A stretch of DNA of 64,000 nt from Methylomonas lenta. Its GTDB lineage: Bacteria; Pseudomonadota; Gammaproteobacteria; Methylococcales; Methylomonadaceae. Under the pieces are notes generated by a model. It made no database searches and was not told where the DNA came from. It saw only the letters and a program-made list of their open reading frames with translations. The stretch spans positions 48,267-112,266 of the forward strand of contig NZ_LUUI01000044.1 in assembly GCF_001644015.1 (NCBI RefSeq). The letters are read 5' to 3'. Within the stretch, counting starts at the first letter, position 1. Every line of letters starts with the position of its first letter. Positions 45,873-55,606 of the stretch are shown piece by piece. The translations under genes were made by a program, and so were the position numbers.

Positions 45873-46883
45873 ATGACTATCTTTCAACATAAATGTCGTA
45901 TTTGTAAAACTGAAGACAACCACCCGACATTCATTGGACGAGAGATGATGTTCGGCACTAGAGAAGAGTTTGAATATTTTCAATGTAAATCCTGCTCTTG
46001 TTTACAAATAACAAACATACCCGACAATCTAAGTAGATTCTATCCAAAAGACTATTATTCACTGAACAGTCAACCTATAGAGCCACCACCCCATATACTC
46101 AATTTCTTTTTAAAACAACGCTTCCGTAATGCACTATTCAATCGTGGATATAAGTTAAATAAAATATTATCGAATTTTATTAAAATACCTACTTTAAAAG
46201 TAGACAAAGTCATACCAGCAACCGAATTTATACAAAAAGCTAATATTGCGAATTTTGATGCCCGTTTTCTAGATGTGGGTTGTGGCCAATCATCTAATTG
46301 GCTAAATACCTTGCGCCAAATGGGATTCAAAAATCTTTTCGGAGTAGATCCTTTCATTGAATCTGATGCAAGATATAATGGCATTACAATATTTAAGCGC
46401 CCTATAAATGAATTGATTGGTAACTTCGATTTCATTTCATTTCATCATTCATTAGAACACATTCCTGAGCAAGAAACTACATTAGCTATTGCTCGAAGTT
46501 TATTGTCAGAAAATGGGGTTATTCTTATTCGCATACCAATAGTTTCTTCATATGTTTGGGATCACTACGGAACTAACTGGGTTGAAATGGATGTACCTCG
46601 CCATATTTATCTTCATTCCCTCGAAAGCATAAGACTTTTAGGAGAGAGAGTCGGACTAACTCTTTACGAGACAATATACGATTCATTAATCCTTGAGTTT
46701 TATGGCAGCGAACAATATCTTCGCAACATACCATTAACAGCAGATAATTCATATTGGTTACATCATGATAATCAGATTTTTACAGACAAAGAAATTGATG
46801 AGTTTATTAACTTGGCGGAGTATGTTAATAAAAATAAAACAGGAGGCCGTGCGTGCTTTTTATTTAAAAAGTCATCTCACTAA
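45873..46883 (+). CDS. SAM-dependent methyltransferase with Cys-rich N-terminus
   Basis: A 336-residue protein. It begins with a zinc-binding-type cluster (CRICKTEDNHP and QCKSCSC) and has the SAM-binding motif LDVGCGQSS, then ISFHHSLEHIPEQE. This resembles sugar C-methyltransferases and related class I enzymes in O-antigen clusters. It starts 4 bp after wzt. It could cap the chain end recognised by the Wzt C-terminal domain, or methylate a precursor sugar. Confidence 0.88.
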   Translation: MTIFQHKCRICKTEDNHPTFIGREMMFGTREEFEYFQCKSCSCLQITNIPDNLSRFYPKDYYSLNSQPIEPPPHILNFFLKQRFRNALFNRGYKLNKILSNFIKIPTLKVDKVIPATEFIQKANIANFDARFLDVGCGQSSNWLNTLRQMGFKNLFGVDPFIESDARYNGITIFKRPINELIGNFDFISFHHSLEHIPEQETTLAIARSLLSENGVILIRIPIVSSYVWDHYGTNWVEMDVPRHIYLHSLESIRLLGERVGLTLYETIYDSLILEFYGSEQYLRNIPLTADNSYWLHHDNQIFTDKEIDEFINLAEYVNKNKTGGRACFLFKKSSH

Positions 46884-46951
46884 ACCAAGACTCCAGACTT
46901 TTAAAAGTTTTACAATAAAACCAATATAGTCAATCATCTATTTTCATAATC

Positions 46952-47974
46952 ATGAAAAACGTTAGTATTTGCGTTCCCACATTCAACGGAGAACGTTACC
47001 TAGAAGAAACATTAATTAGCATCTTAAACCAAAGCTATAATAATTTTGAAATAGTTATTGTGGATGACAAGTCTTCAGATGCCACATGGGAAATAGTCAG
47101 TAGATATGCCAAACAAGATACGCGTATTAAACTATTTAGAAATGAAAGTAATCTTGGCCTTGTCAATAACTGGAATAAATGTATCGAACTTTCTCAAGGA
47201 GAATGGATTAAGTTTGTATTTCAAGATGACATCATCAGGCACGACTGCTTAGAACTCATGTTGAAAGCAGCGAATATAGATACTCCATTTGTGTTTTGCA
47301 CCCGAGATTTTTTGTTTCATAATGATATTGATCCTGAAACAAAAGAATATTTAATGACCATACCACGGTTTAATGAATTATTTTCTGGTTCGAACTTTAT
47401 CAGCACCAATCAAATCTGCCAAGCTGTTCTAAATGACTCTAGAAATTTTTTTGGGGAACCCTCATCAACTTTAATTCATCGCTCTATTTTTGAGCACTTT
47501 GGCCCATTTAATGCTGAAATGGTACAACTTTGTGATTTAGAATACTGGATTAGAGTGGGTATAAATACTGGTATCAAGTATATTCCTGATTCTTTAGCTC
47601 AATTCCGCGTACATCCCACATCTACTAGTTCAAAAAATAATGCTAGTCAACTGTATCGTAGTAATTATATTGACAGACTAATCCTTTTACATGAATTTGC
47701 CTATAATCCTAATTACGAACCATTAAGAAGATTTGTCAAACAAAGAAAATTGCACTTAAATTTCAAAACTCAACTAGCAAAAAGAGCGCAATTCCTAAGA
47801 AATATGGCCTATTCAAATTCAACGGATTTATTAACAAAAACCACACTAATAAACCACTGGAAAACAGCTGTAAAAGCCTATCCAAAATTAGAATCGTCTA
47901 TTTATTTAATCCCATATAAAATAGAATCATGGTTCAGAATGAATTTGTTATGGAGATTTAGTAAAAATGCCTGA
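46952..47974 (+). CDS. GT2 family glycosyltransferase
   Basis: A 340-residue GT-A enzyme. Motifs are ICVPTFNGERYLEETLISIL, IVIVDDKSSDATWEIV, NWNKCIELSQGEWIKFVFQD and DLEYWIRVGI. The DxD position reads FQDDI. The last 8 bases overlap the next gene. Sugar specificity is unknown. Confidence 0.9.
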   Translation: MKNVSICVPTFNGERYLEETLISILNQSYNNFEIVIVDDKSSDATWEIVSRYAKQDTRIKLFRNESNLGLVNNWNKCIELSQGEWIKFVFQDDIIRHDCLELMLKAANIDTPFVFCTRDFLFHNDIDPETKEYLMTIPRFNELFSGSNFISTNQICQAVLNDSRNFFGEPSSTLIHRSIFEHFGPFNAEMVQLCDLEYWIRVGINTGIKYIPDSLAQFRVHPTSTSSKNNASQLYRSNYIDRLILLHEFAYNPNYEPLRRFVKQRKLHLNFKTQLAKRAQFLRNMAYSNSTDLLTKTTLINHWKTAVKAYPKLESSIYLIPYKIESWFRMNLLWRFSKNA

Positions 47975-48926
47975 AGCAATAGTAAGCATCCTCGTACCGG
48001 TTTACAATGGTGATCAATATATTTCAGAAGCTATTCAAAGCGCATTAACCCAAACTTATCAGAATTTTGAATTACTAATCGTCAATGACGGCTCAACAGA
48101 TAACAGCAAATCAATAATAATGAATTACTTAGGTGACCCTAGAATTCGTTATTTTGAACAACAAAATGCCGGTGTTGCTGCTGCTAGAAACTTAGCGATC
48201 AAACATGCAAAAGGCAAATACATTGGCTTTCTTGATCAAGATGATTGCTGGCTGCCTGATAAACTTTCAACTCAAGTCCAGTTTTTAGAAACGCACCAAG
48301 AATTTGCTTTCATTCATTCACGACAAGGTTATATCCAAGCTGATAGCACCCCAATTTCTCACTACCCCAAAGACTGGGTTACCGATCTGCACGGCGAATG
48401 TTTTGCTGAGCTTTTCAAAAGGAATCGAATTGCCGTTTTAACGGTACTTTTACGGAAAAATGTTATTGATGAAATTGGTTATTTCAATGAAACCGTTTCT
48501 CGTGTCGATGATTACGAACTTTGGTTAAGAATATGCAGTAAATATCCGATTGGCTTTCAAGATAAAAAGCTTGCCTTATATCGATGCCACGAAACCAATG
48601 CCAGCCATGATTACGTCAAGATGGAACAAGCCGAACTCAGCGCCTTGGAAAGTTTATATGATCTAAATAAAGAAGTATTTAAATGTATTGATAAAGCTAC
48701 ATTAAATGATAGGTTTGCTACTTTACATACTGAAGTAGCAAATGGTTTTTTTTGGCAAAAGCAAAATTATAAATCAGCCCTCCATCATTATCTTAAGGCG
48801 CTTCACTTCAAGCCTTTCTGTTGGAAAAATATCAAGCAAACATTTTGGTGCCTACTACCTACTAATCAAAGAAAGGTTTTAGTATGGTATTTATTAAAAT
48901 TACAACAAACCATTCACAGAGCCTAA
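47967..48926 (+). CDS. GT2 family glycosyltransferase
   Basis: A 319-residue GT-A enzyme with SILVPVYNGDQYISEAIQSA, LIVNDGSTDNSK, NAGVAAARNLAIKHAKGKYI and LDQDDCW; the acceptor-side motif is VDDYELWLRI. The start overlaps the previous gene. The C-terminal helices (ALHHYLKALHFKPFCWKNIK) are common in this family. Confidence 0.9.
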   Translation: MPEAIVSILVPVYNGDQYISEAIQSALTQTYQNFELLIVNDGSTDNSKSIIMNYLGDPRIRYFEQQNAGVAAARNLAIKHAKGKYIGFLDQDDCWLPDKLSTQVQFLETHQEFAFIHSRQGYIQADSTPISHYPKDWVTDLHGECFAELFKRNRIAVLTVLLRKNVIDEIGYFNETVSRVDDYELWLRICSKYPIGFQDKKLALYRCHETNASHDYVKMEQAELSALESLYDLNKEVFKCIDKATLNDRFATLHTEVANGFFWQKQNYKSALHHYLKALHFKPFCWKNIKQTFWCLLPTNQRKVLVWYLLKLQQTIHRA

Positions 48927-48966
48927 TCTCTTGAACGGGTTAAACAGCAGCAATTTGAGGTAAAAG

Positions 48967-50229
48967 GTGCGCATTCTAATTTTAATGAACATGTATCCGC
49001 CTTATTCAGACGGCGGTTATCCTCTGTTATGCGAAGAGACAGTTGAGGAACTTAAATGCCGAAATCACGATGTCTTGGTTTTAACCAGCACATTTCAGTT
49101 ACAAGGACAAACCAGTATCAATAACGGGATATGGCGTATTTTCGATTATTGCCCTGATAATTTAAACAATGAGTTAAAGTCAACTTCGTTAACTGATCTT
49201 TACAAGTGGTATCGCCGCGAATGGCAAGAACAATCGTTTATTAAATCGGCAATAACTCAATTTAAACCTGATTGTTGCTTTGTTTGGGCTACAAAGGGCA
49301 TGAGCTACTCCATAGCCCCTCGTTTATTTAGTTTTGGCTTGCCTGTATTTGCCTATGTCTGCGGTTATTGGCTGACTGATCACAACAACCTAGGCGCCAA
49401 TAGACGGCAATATCAATTTTGGAACTGGGGAAAGCAAACCGGTCTATCAAAATATTTGAAGAATTTTTTACAGGATCACCTGAGTAAGTATTTACCTCTC
49501 AAACACCAAAAGATCATTTTTGATGGGCTGGCATTTAATGATTTTGAGACTATTTCCGGTTTACATGAACCCGCTTGTAAAATCCAACCCCAGCAAATAT
49601 ACGACAGCGCACCATTGGAACGATTTAAAAATATTCCGATTGAAAGACCATCAAGTCGACAAAGAATTTTGTTTATCGGTCGTCTCCACCCTTCTAAAGA
49701 TCCAATTACTCTTATTCAAGCGTGCAAGTCAATTCAGTTATCTCACATATCTGACATATCTCTATCTCTTGTTGGCTGGCCGCATGACGATGATTATTTG
49801 TCTAAAATAAATCATGAAATAGCAACGAGTAATGATCCTTCTAAACTTCAAATTCTGCAACCCGTTGCATTTAACGATATGCCGGCTTTGTATGCCTCAC
49901 ATGATATTATTGTGGTTCCTTCTGAAGTTGATCCGCTACCTCGCGTAGCCGCAGAAGGTATGGCTGCTGGCTTGCCTCTAATTGTCAGCAATGCCACCGG
50001 GATTAGCAAATGCCTAAAGGACCATGAGGAAGCGCTGATTTTTCCTGCTCATGATGTAGCGACTTTAATAAAACATCTGACCTTTTTGCTTACCCGCGAG
50101 CATGAAGCCCAACTCATGGCGAAAGCTGGGCGTAAAAAAGCTCTTGATTATTTTTCCACACAAAGAATGGTTGATGAAATTGAGCAATTTCTTATGCAAG
50201 GTATGCTAAAAATGCATCCAAAATCATAA
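48967..50229 (+). CDS. GT4 family glycosyltransferase
   Basis: A 420-residue GT-B enzyme. It starts with GTG, supported by GAGG 6 bases upstream. The N-terminus ILILMNMYPPYSDGGYPLLC is followed by QRILFIGRLHPSKDPITLIQ, then VVPSEVDPLPRVAAEGMAAG and SNATGISKCL at the donor site. The gene lies 40 bp after a GT2 gene and 17 bp before a large unknown gene. Confidence 0.9.
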   Translation: MRILILMNMYPPYSDGGYPLLCEETVEELKCRNHDVLVLTSTFQLQGQTSINNGIWRIFDYCPDNLNNELKSTSLTDLYKWYRREWQEQSFIKSAITQFKPDCCFVWATKGMSYSIAPRLFSFGLPVFAYVCGYWLTDHNNLGANRRQYQFWNWGKQTGLSKYLKNFLQDHLSKYLPLKHQKIIFDGLAFNDFETISGLHEPACKIQPQQIYDSAPLERFKNIPIERPSSRQRILFIGRLHPSKDPITLIQACKSIQLSHISDISLSLVGWPHDDDYLSKINHEIATSNDPSKLQILQPVAFNDMPALYASHDIIVVPSEVDPLPRVAAEGMAAGLPLIVSNATGISKCLKDHEEALIFPAHDVATLIKHLTFLLTREHEAQLMAKAGRKKALDYFSTQRMVDEIEQFLMQGMLKMHPKS

Positions 50230-50246
50230 ACTCAATAGAGAGCATT

Positions 50247-52175
50247 ATGCAGAGTCTTTCCTTAATAGAAATTTTTACACTTGATCAACCGCTTGAATCA
50301 ATAAATATTCTAAATACAACTCGATACTTTTATGATTTTCCTGGTTACCAGTTAATTGTCGACCAATTTGACAATGCTGCATGCGCTTTTCTAAGAATTA
50401 AACCAGGGGAAAATGTAAAGCTTACTTGCCAACAAAACCATTCTTTTCAAAACTGTATTGCAGGCGGGTTCTTAGGTATTTCTACTTCGGTCAAAAATCC
50501 ATTATGGCTAGTTGATTTACCTAAGCAACGGCTTATCAATTCTGACCAGACTATTAAATCTGAAATACCAATTACGCTATCTGGATTGTCTTGGCATGAA
50601 AAGGATGGCTTTTCTATTGAAATAAGCTGCCCTCAAGACTCTGTTATAGATATCATCATCTGGCAGTTTGCCGAGACGTTCGCTGTTAATGACATAATTA
50701 CTTTATCACCGATAGAAGCTCAAGGTTACTTCCTTTGGGGATCTCACGGTTGCATCAGTAAACCTGCCGATTTATATCGCCATGTGATATACGGTGCAGT
50801 TTATGATCTTCGTTATTCCTGGCCGCATCATAAAAAATGTTTTTCTGAAAACGAAGCTCATGCGCTTTATACTGTTTTTTCAGGCTTGGAAAAAACAACG
50901 GGTAAAGCGCTTTACCGTCATTTTCAACAACAACTGGTTTTATCATTGATCCAGCGCCAAGCCGATGATGGTGGCTGGTATCACGGCATGTGGACAGACA
51001 GCTCTGAATGCCATTATCGGCTCCACGCTAGTGGCGTGCACTTGTTGATGGATGAATATCAGCGTACTGGCTGTCCTCAAGTTAAAGCGGCATTACAAAA
51101 AGCCGTTGCTTTCCTCTCAAAAACAACAGACAGACTGGATTGTGGCGTTTGGTTTCTTCATGACTCCTTGGAATTGTCGGAACAATCCATGCATAGCGGC
51201 CCTTTCAGATGGATAGCTAATAAAACCCTTGGTAAAAGTGTTTCGAATATGCTGGTATTGAATACCCATCTGGATACTACGATTGCTATTAATCGCTATA
51301 TTCAATTGACTGACGATAAACAATACGTCGATTTGATAGCCTCGGCTTTAAAAAGTACGCGCGCGGTACTATCGCTTAAACCGGCTAATTGGCTATACAA
51401 ACCCTTATTTTGGGCTATAGGCTTGACAATGTTACCAACGCAGATTGCGGTACAACTGCCGTTACCGTTGAGAGCGTTAAAGCGAATCGCTGCTGAATAT
51501 CTGATAAAGAAATTACCCGATATTAAAGCCAGATTTCCCCGCTTGGTGATGCCAAATGGCTACATTGACAGAGAATTGTCTTTAAGAACTTGGGCAATTG
51601 ATTATCAAACCATTAATTTAATGGACTTAGCGCGCTACGCCAAGGCCTTTCCTGATGAATTTGATGAGACTATACTAGACGAAGGCCTAAAATTTACTCA
51701 TGACAGCGGCTTAATTAAACGCTACCGCGAACTATCAACTGGGAAGCAGTATTCAGTTGGATTTTGGGCAGAAGCCCTTTACTACCGTTGCTTATGCAAG
51801 CCGAATATAAAATATCGACAATGGTTGGCAGAAGCTATGCTCGAATGCCATGATTTGAACTTTGGGATACCACCCTCTCTTTTAGGCAATAACGGAGAAG
51901 CTATTGATTTTGATGATAGATCAAAACCTCTTCAATTAGGAAATCCAGAACTTCTTTTAGCGAATTTATCTATGGGTTCTAAGCTTGAGTATATCGTAGT
52001 TAACACTTCATTCGACCATTCGATAACTGCTTGCTGGATTAATGAGCCGAACGCAGCAATAAAATGGTTAGACTTTAATGCTAGCGAATTCGATAAAAAT
52101 AATTTTATCATCCCGGCAAGACAATGGGTTATAGGAAAGAACTTTTCCGATAACCCAGAAATAATTGGGCAATGA
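50247..52175 (+). CDS. Large protein of unknown function, probable alpha/alpha-toroid fold
   Basis: A 642-residue protein that I do not recognise. Residues 1 to about 150 are beta-rich (FPGYQLIVDQFDNAACAFLR). From about 190 onward there are many helices with motifs of the alpha/alpha-toroid enzymes: RQADDGGWYHGMWTDSSECH, LHASGVHLLMDEYQ, then LNTHLDTTIAINRYIQLTDD and WAIDYQTINLMDLARYAKAF. These resemble lyase or epimerase-type folds that act on uronic acid polymers. No signal peptide is visible, so a cytoplasmic precursor-level role is possible. It lies 18 bp before a GT25 gene. Confidence 0.75.
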   Translation: MQSLSLIEIFTLDQPLESINILNTTRYFYDFPGYQLIVDQFDNAACAFLRIKPGENVKLTCQQNHSFQNCIAGGFLGISTSVKNPLWLVDLPKQRLINSDQTIKSEIPITLSGLSWHEKDGFSIEISCPQDSVIDIIIWQFAETFAVNDIITLSPIEAQGYFLWGSHGCISKPADLYRHVIYGAVYDLRYSWPHHKKCFSENEAHALYTVFSGLEKTTGKALYRHFQQQLVLSLIQRQADDGGWYHGMWTDSSECHYRLHASGVHLLMDEYQRTGCPQVKAALQKAVAFLSKTTDRLDCGVWFLHDSLELSEQSMHSGPFRWIANKTLGKSVSNMLVLNTHLDTTIAINRYIQLTDDKQYVDLIASALKSTRAVLSLKPANWLYKPLFWAIGLTMLPTQIAVQLPLPLRALKRIAAEYLIKKLPDIKARFPRLVMPNGYIDRELSLRTWAIDYQTINLMDLARYAKAFPDEFDETILDEGLKFTHDSGLIKRYRELSTGKQYSVGFWAEALYYRCLCKPNIKYRQWLAEAMLECHDLNFGIPPSLLGNNGEAIDFDDRSKPLQLGNPELLLANLSMGSKLEYIVVNTSFDHSITACWINEPNAAIKWLDFNASEFDKNNFIIPARQWVIGKNFSDNPEIIGQ

Positions 52176-52193
52176 ACTGAGGAGCTATACTGA

Positions 52194-53027
52194 ATGAGCA
52201 CTACCCAACAAATCCCTGTATTTGTTATTAGCCTTGCCCGAGCTCTCGATCGTCGCACTGCTATCTGTCAACACTTATCAGCTCTAAATATTGAATATCG
52301 TCTAACAGACGCGGTTGATGGTATAGCTATGTCGGAGACAGATATTAATGCTATCGTCGATAAGGACAGAAATATGCATCCTGGCACTGTGGGTTGTTAT
52401 TTATCACATTTAAGCATTTACGAAACCATGAAGCTGGAAAATATACCGATGGCGTTAGTGCTTGAGGATGATGCCAGACTTAACCCGGATGTAACAAAAA
52501 TGTTAAATGAGGGCATATCCTTTACAAATTGGGATTATTGTTTCCTGGACTGCGATGATCATAATGACGAAGGCCCTGTTTTTTATGATGCGGATTCCGG
52601 TCAGAAGTTTGGCGGAAATTTTACCGGATTCTCGTTATCCAGCGGCCCACAAACCCTACATGCATACTTGATTACACTGAATGCAGCGTTGAATCGATTG
52701 GAACATGCATACCCTTTAGTAAAAGCAATAGATCTTTACGCTCATCTCCCCTATTCGATTCGCTTCTACGCAATAGTTACACCAAAGGCGGCCTGGGTGA
52801 GCGAACATAGCTTGGAATCATTCACCTCTACAAAAGTTGGCAATATCAAGGACTTGTCTTTTACATGGTTACGACGCTGGCCAATTTTTTACCAAATACG
52901 TGATATTCTTAAGCTAAAAAAGTTTAAACGAAATCTTATGATTAAAAAACTCCAAAAAAATGGGAAATTATGTGTAAACAAACGTTGGAAATCTCTTCCT
53001 TCTGGAAGAGAAATTTTAATGCGTTAA
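52194..53027 (+). CDS. GT25 family glycosyltransferase
   Basis: A 277-residue LPS-type glycosyltransferase of family 25. It has IPVFVISLARALDRRTAICQ, LNIEYRLTDAVDG, HPGTVGCYLSHLSIYETM and the metal site LVLEDDARL, all typical of the Lex2B/LgtB group. These commonly transfer galactose or glucose, but the specificity here is not known. A Lys-rich C-terminus follows. The gene ends at the edge of a long AT-rich gap. Confidence 0.9.
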   Translation: MSTTQQIPVFVISLARALDRRTAICQHLSALNIEYRLTDAVDGIAMSETDINAIVDKDRNMHPGTVGCYLSHLSIYETMKLENIPMALVLEDDARLNPDVTKMLNEGISFTNWDYCFLDCDDHNDEGPVFYDADSGQKFGGNFTGFSLSSGPQTLHAYLITLNAALNRLEHAYPLVKAIDLYAHLPYSIRFYAIVTPKAAWVSEHSLESFTSTKVGNIKDLSFTWLRRWPIFYQIRDILKLKKFKRNLMIKKLQKNGKLCVNKRWKSLPSGREILMR

Positions 53028-53562
53028 TTGCTGTTTATTTATAATGTTTGTTTTCGAATAATATTTTATATACGTTTAGGTTATTTGTTTTATCGTCTAT
53101 ATCCTAATTTTTTTACAAGATGGTATATGTATCACAATACATAACTGGCTAACATTTTAAATTTACAAGCTAACTGTAATCTCAAATAGCAATAATTAAT
53201 ATTTAGACACTTGTCCTTTAACCGGAAATCCTGATTTTTATAAATAGGACCCACTATGGTGGCTAACAAGGTATTTACAACTTGTATATTTCTATTTCTA
53301 GATTTTTTGACGCTACGATTCATATGAAAATTATTAATAATACTTACCAACAATAAATACAATGAAGATATTATTCTTACAAAACATCCAGAATCTGAAA
53401 GAAAAGTAATAGTTGAACAAATAGGTGTGAGCCATAGCTTTGTTAACAATAAATCAAATAAATTAAATATATTAATTTCATAATTATTAATGGTAACTCG
53501 CTCATTTAATTTTCTTAAAAAATACCTTCAAGGTCATCACATTTCTTAATTTTTTAAAATAA
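53028..53562. other. AT-rich stretch without a gene
   Basis: About 535 bp of very AT-rich DNA with no supportable coding frame. It holds a 7-bp inverted repeat, TATGTAT and ATACATA (53126-53132 and 53137-53143), around CACA. A short frame at 53362-53409 reads MKILFLQNIQNLKEK and then stops; it looks like the beginning of a glycosyltransferase and may belong to the broken gene that follows. No insertion sequence was recognised. Confidence 0.55.
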
Positions 53563-53880
53563 TCGACTAAATTCAATTACACGGTTATCAGTTATGACTA
53601 TTTGAAACCAAAGTTAGAGTCGTTATTGCATGAATATGGTTTAGCTGACAAGGTTTTGTTTGTCGCCAGACAAACATTTGAAGGAATAATTGATACAATG
53701 AGAAATGGATATATATTTGTTTTACCTTCTTTGAAAGCTATAGATAGTAATAAAGGATTTGATATTGTATATTTAGAAGTACACGCTTACTGAACGCCAT
53801 CGATAGCAGATATACATACTGAAGCAGTTGAAGCTATCGTAGATGGGATAAGCAGCTTTTTCGCTGAGCAACTCACTTAG
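53563..53880 (+). pseudogene. GT4 glycosyltransferase fragment, internal stop
   Basis: An open frame reads PKLESLLHEYGLADKVLFVA, then FVLPSLKAIDSNKGFDIVYL followed by EVHAY, a TGA at 53791-53793, and continues in the same frame as TPSIADIHTEAVEAIVDGIS to a TAG at 53878. Glycosyltransferases of family 4 have a Gly between the Ala/Cys and Thr-Pro at that point (ACGTP), so a Gly codon GGA has turned into TGA. The N-terminal acceptor domain is missing. The gene is dead: truncated at the front and stopped within the donor site. Confidence 0.8.
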
Positions 53881-53896
53881 AACAGGGTAGTTGATA

Positions 53897-54955
53897 ATGT
53901 TTATTTTAAAAACAATATTGGTACATTTAGGCAGTGGTATGGGTAATATGCTCATGGCTACACCTATGATAGAAATGTTATCCAGGGGGGGCTATACAAT
54001 TGACTTATGCCTGCAAGGTGAAACACCCAAAGTTGAGACATTATTTAGACATTGGCCACATATACGAACTGTTTCACCGGATCAAAAGCCTTTTTTGAAT
54101 CAAGAATATGCGATTTATATATATGGGTTTGAAGTTAATGATGAACCTATTCATTTTAAAAACTTTAATGATGCCGTTATCTTACACCCTATGTGGGATT
54201 GGCAAAAAGGCTTTGGTTTACATTCGGAAATAGAACTATATTCTAATTTAGCAAAATTTATTGTCCCAAATGTAGATAACATCACACAAACAAGCTGTAA
54301 TGCTTCCGAAAGAATTTTTGATGACATTGATGATGATACCTGTGTATTAATCCCTGGCGGCGGGATGCAGGTAATAATTCGTAAATGGGCGAAATACGGG
54401 GAGCTTGCAAAAAAAATAAAGAATGTTGCCATTGTCGGTTTACCTGCTGATCTTAACCATTCAAATAGAATTATTTTTCCTAAATGGTGTAAAAATCTAT
54501 TTGGTAAGACACTAAATTATCAAGGTAAAGCCTGGCATTTTGCTCGACAATTTGCGGAACGACTAGATGAAGAAATTCTATTTCCTGAACACGTTAAAAA
54601 TTATATCGGCAGACTTTCACTAGAAGATACTGCCGCGCTAATTAAGCAGGCCGGCTATGTAATTGGAAATGATTGCGGAATAACACATATGGCAGTAGCT
54701 TTAGGCAAACCTGTATTCCCTATTTTAGGACCAACCAGTCGCCGTAAAGTATTCCCTAGCTTTCTTAGTAATGTTAGTATTATTTCGAAAAGCTTTGATT
54801 GCCAACCCTGCCAAGAAAACACTAAATTAGGGGTTTGGCGCGAAGATAAATCCCAGTGTTTTTGCCCGTACTCAATTCGCTGCATGGAAGAAATTTCTAT
54901 AAATGATGTCTTAAACCATGTCAGCAAGAAACTTAACAGAGATATTAGATTATAA
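53897..54955 (+). CDS. GT9 family heptosyltransferase-like protein
   Basis: A 352-residue GT-B enzyme of the ADP-heptose:LPS heptosyltransferase family. It has VHLGSGMGNMLMATPMIEML, VLIPGGGMQ, and YVIGNDCGITHMAVALGKPV followed by FPILGPTSRRKVFP. CAGGG about 10 bases upstream supports the ATG at 53897, rather than a TTG at 53891. The sugar it transfers may be heptose, as gmhA is the next gene (9 bp away). Confidence 0.87.
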   Translation: MFILKTILVHLGSGMGNMLMATPMIEMLSRGGYTIDLCLQGETPKVETLFRHWPHIRTVSPDQKPFLNQEYAIYIYGFEVNDEPIHFKNFNDAVILHPMWDWQKGFGLHSEIELYSNLAKFIVPNVDNITQTSCNASERIFDDIDDDTCVLIPGGGMQVIIRKWAKYGELAKKIKNVAIVGLPADLNHSNRIIFPKWCKNLFGKTLNYQGKAWHFARQFAERLDEEILFPEHVKNYIGRLSLEDTAALIKQAGYVIGNDCGITHMAVALGKPVFPILGPTSRRKVFPSFLSNVSIISKSFDCQPCQENTKLGVWREDKSQCFCPYSIRCMEEISINDVLNHVSKKLNRDIRL

Positions 54956-54964
54956 GGCTTAAAG

Positions 54965-55537
54965 ATGTCTGATCGAATTACCCATCACATTGAGCAGCAT
55001 ATTACTACAATTCAATTGCTTGCGGAATCAAGCCATCTCATTGAAACGATCGTTCAATCTATTACACATTGTTTAAGCCAGAATGGCAAAATTCTATGGA
55101 TGGGCAATGGTGGAAGCGCGGCTGATTGTCAACATATGGCCGCTGAATTTGTCGGCCGTTTTCAACTTGAAAGAAAAGGACTTGCATCAATTGCCTTAAC
55201 AACCGACACCTCCATTCTTACCTCTGTAGGAAATGATTACGGTTTTGAAAAAATATTTTCAAGGCAAATTGAATCACTATGTAACAACAATGACATTGTC
55301 ATAGGTATTTCCACATCTGGAAATAGCACAAATATAATAGAAGGATTTAAACAAGCGAAGAAAATTGGTGCCCATACTATTGGATTTACAGGAAACGACG
55401 GTGGATTAATCGCGACTCAGGCCCATAGCTGTATTATTGTTCCATCGAATAATACGGCAAGAATACAAGAGGCTCATATTTTGATAGGTCATATTATCTG
55501 TGCTTGTATTGAAAGTGATTACTTTGGAACGATATAA
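54965..55537 (+). CDS. gmhA: Phosphoheptose isomerase (SIS domain)
   Basis: A 190-residue cytoplasmic enzyme that converts sedoheptulose 7-phosphate to D-glycero-manno-heptose 7-phosphate, the first step to ADP- or GDP-heptose. Motifs are WMGNGGSAADCQHMAAEFVG, ALTTDTSILTSVGNDYGFEK and IGISTSGNSTNIIEGF, close to E. coli GmhA, and the length is standard. It lies next to a heptosyltransferase-like gene. Since other heptose genes (gmhB, hldE) are not in the window, these steps are coded elsewhere or this is an extra copy. Confidence 0.92.
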   Translation: MSDRITHHIEQHITTIQLLAESSHLIETIVQSITHCLSQNGKILWMGNGGSAADCQHMAAEFVGRFQLERKGLASIALTTDTSILTSVGNDYGFEKIFSRQIESLCNNNDIVIGISTSGNSTNIIEGFKQAKKIGAHTIGFTGNDGGLIATQAHSCIIVPSNNTARIQEAHILIGHIICACIESDYFGTI

Positions 55538-55606
55538 AAATGCAATCCAATCTTAAATCAGCTTAGCTGAATGCCTTAATATTGCTTCTATCAAGCAGAT
55601 AAATAA

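Noticed and set aside
53132-53449. A 105-codon minus-strand frame in the AT-rich gap
   Set aside because: No RBS or family resemblance. A fleeting likeness to a transposase end could not be supported.
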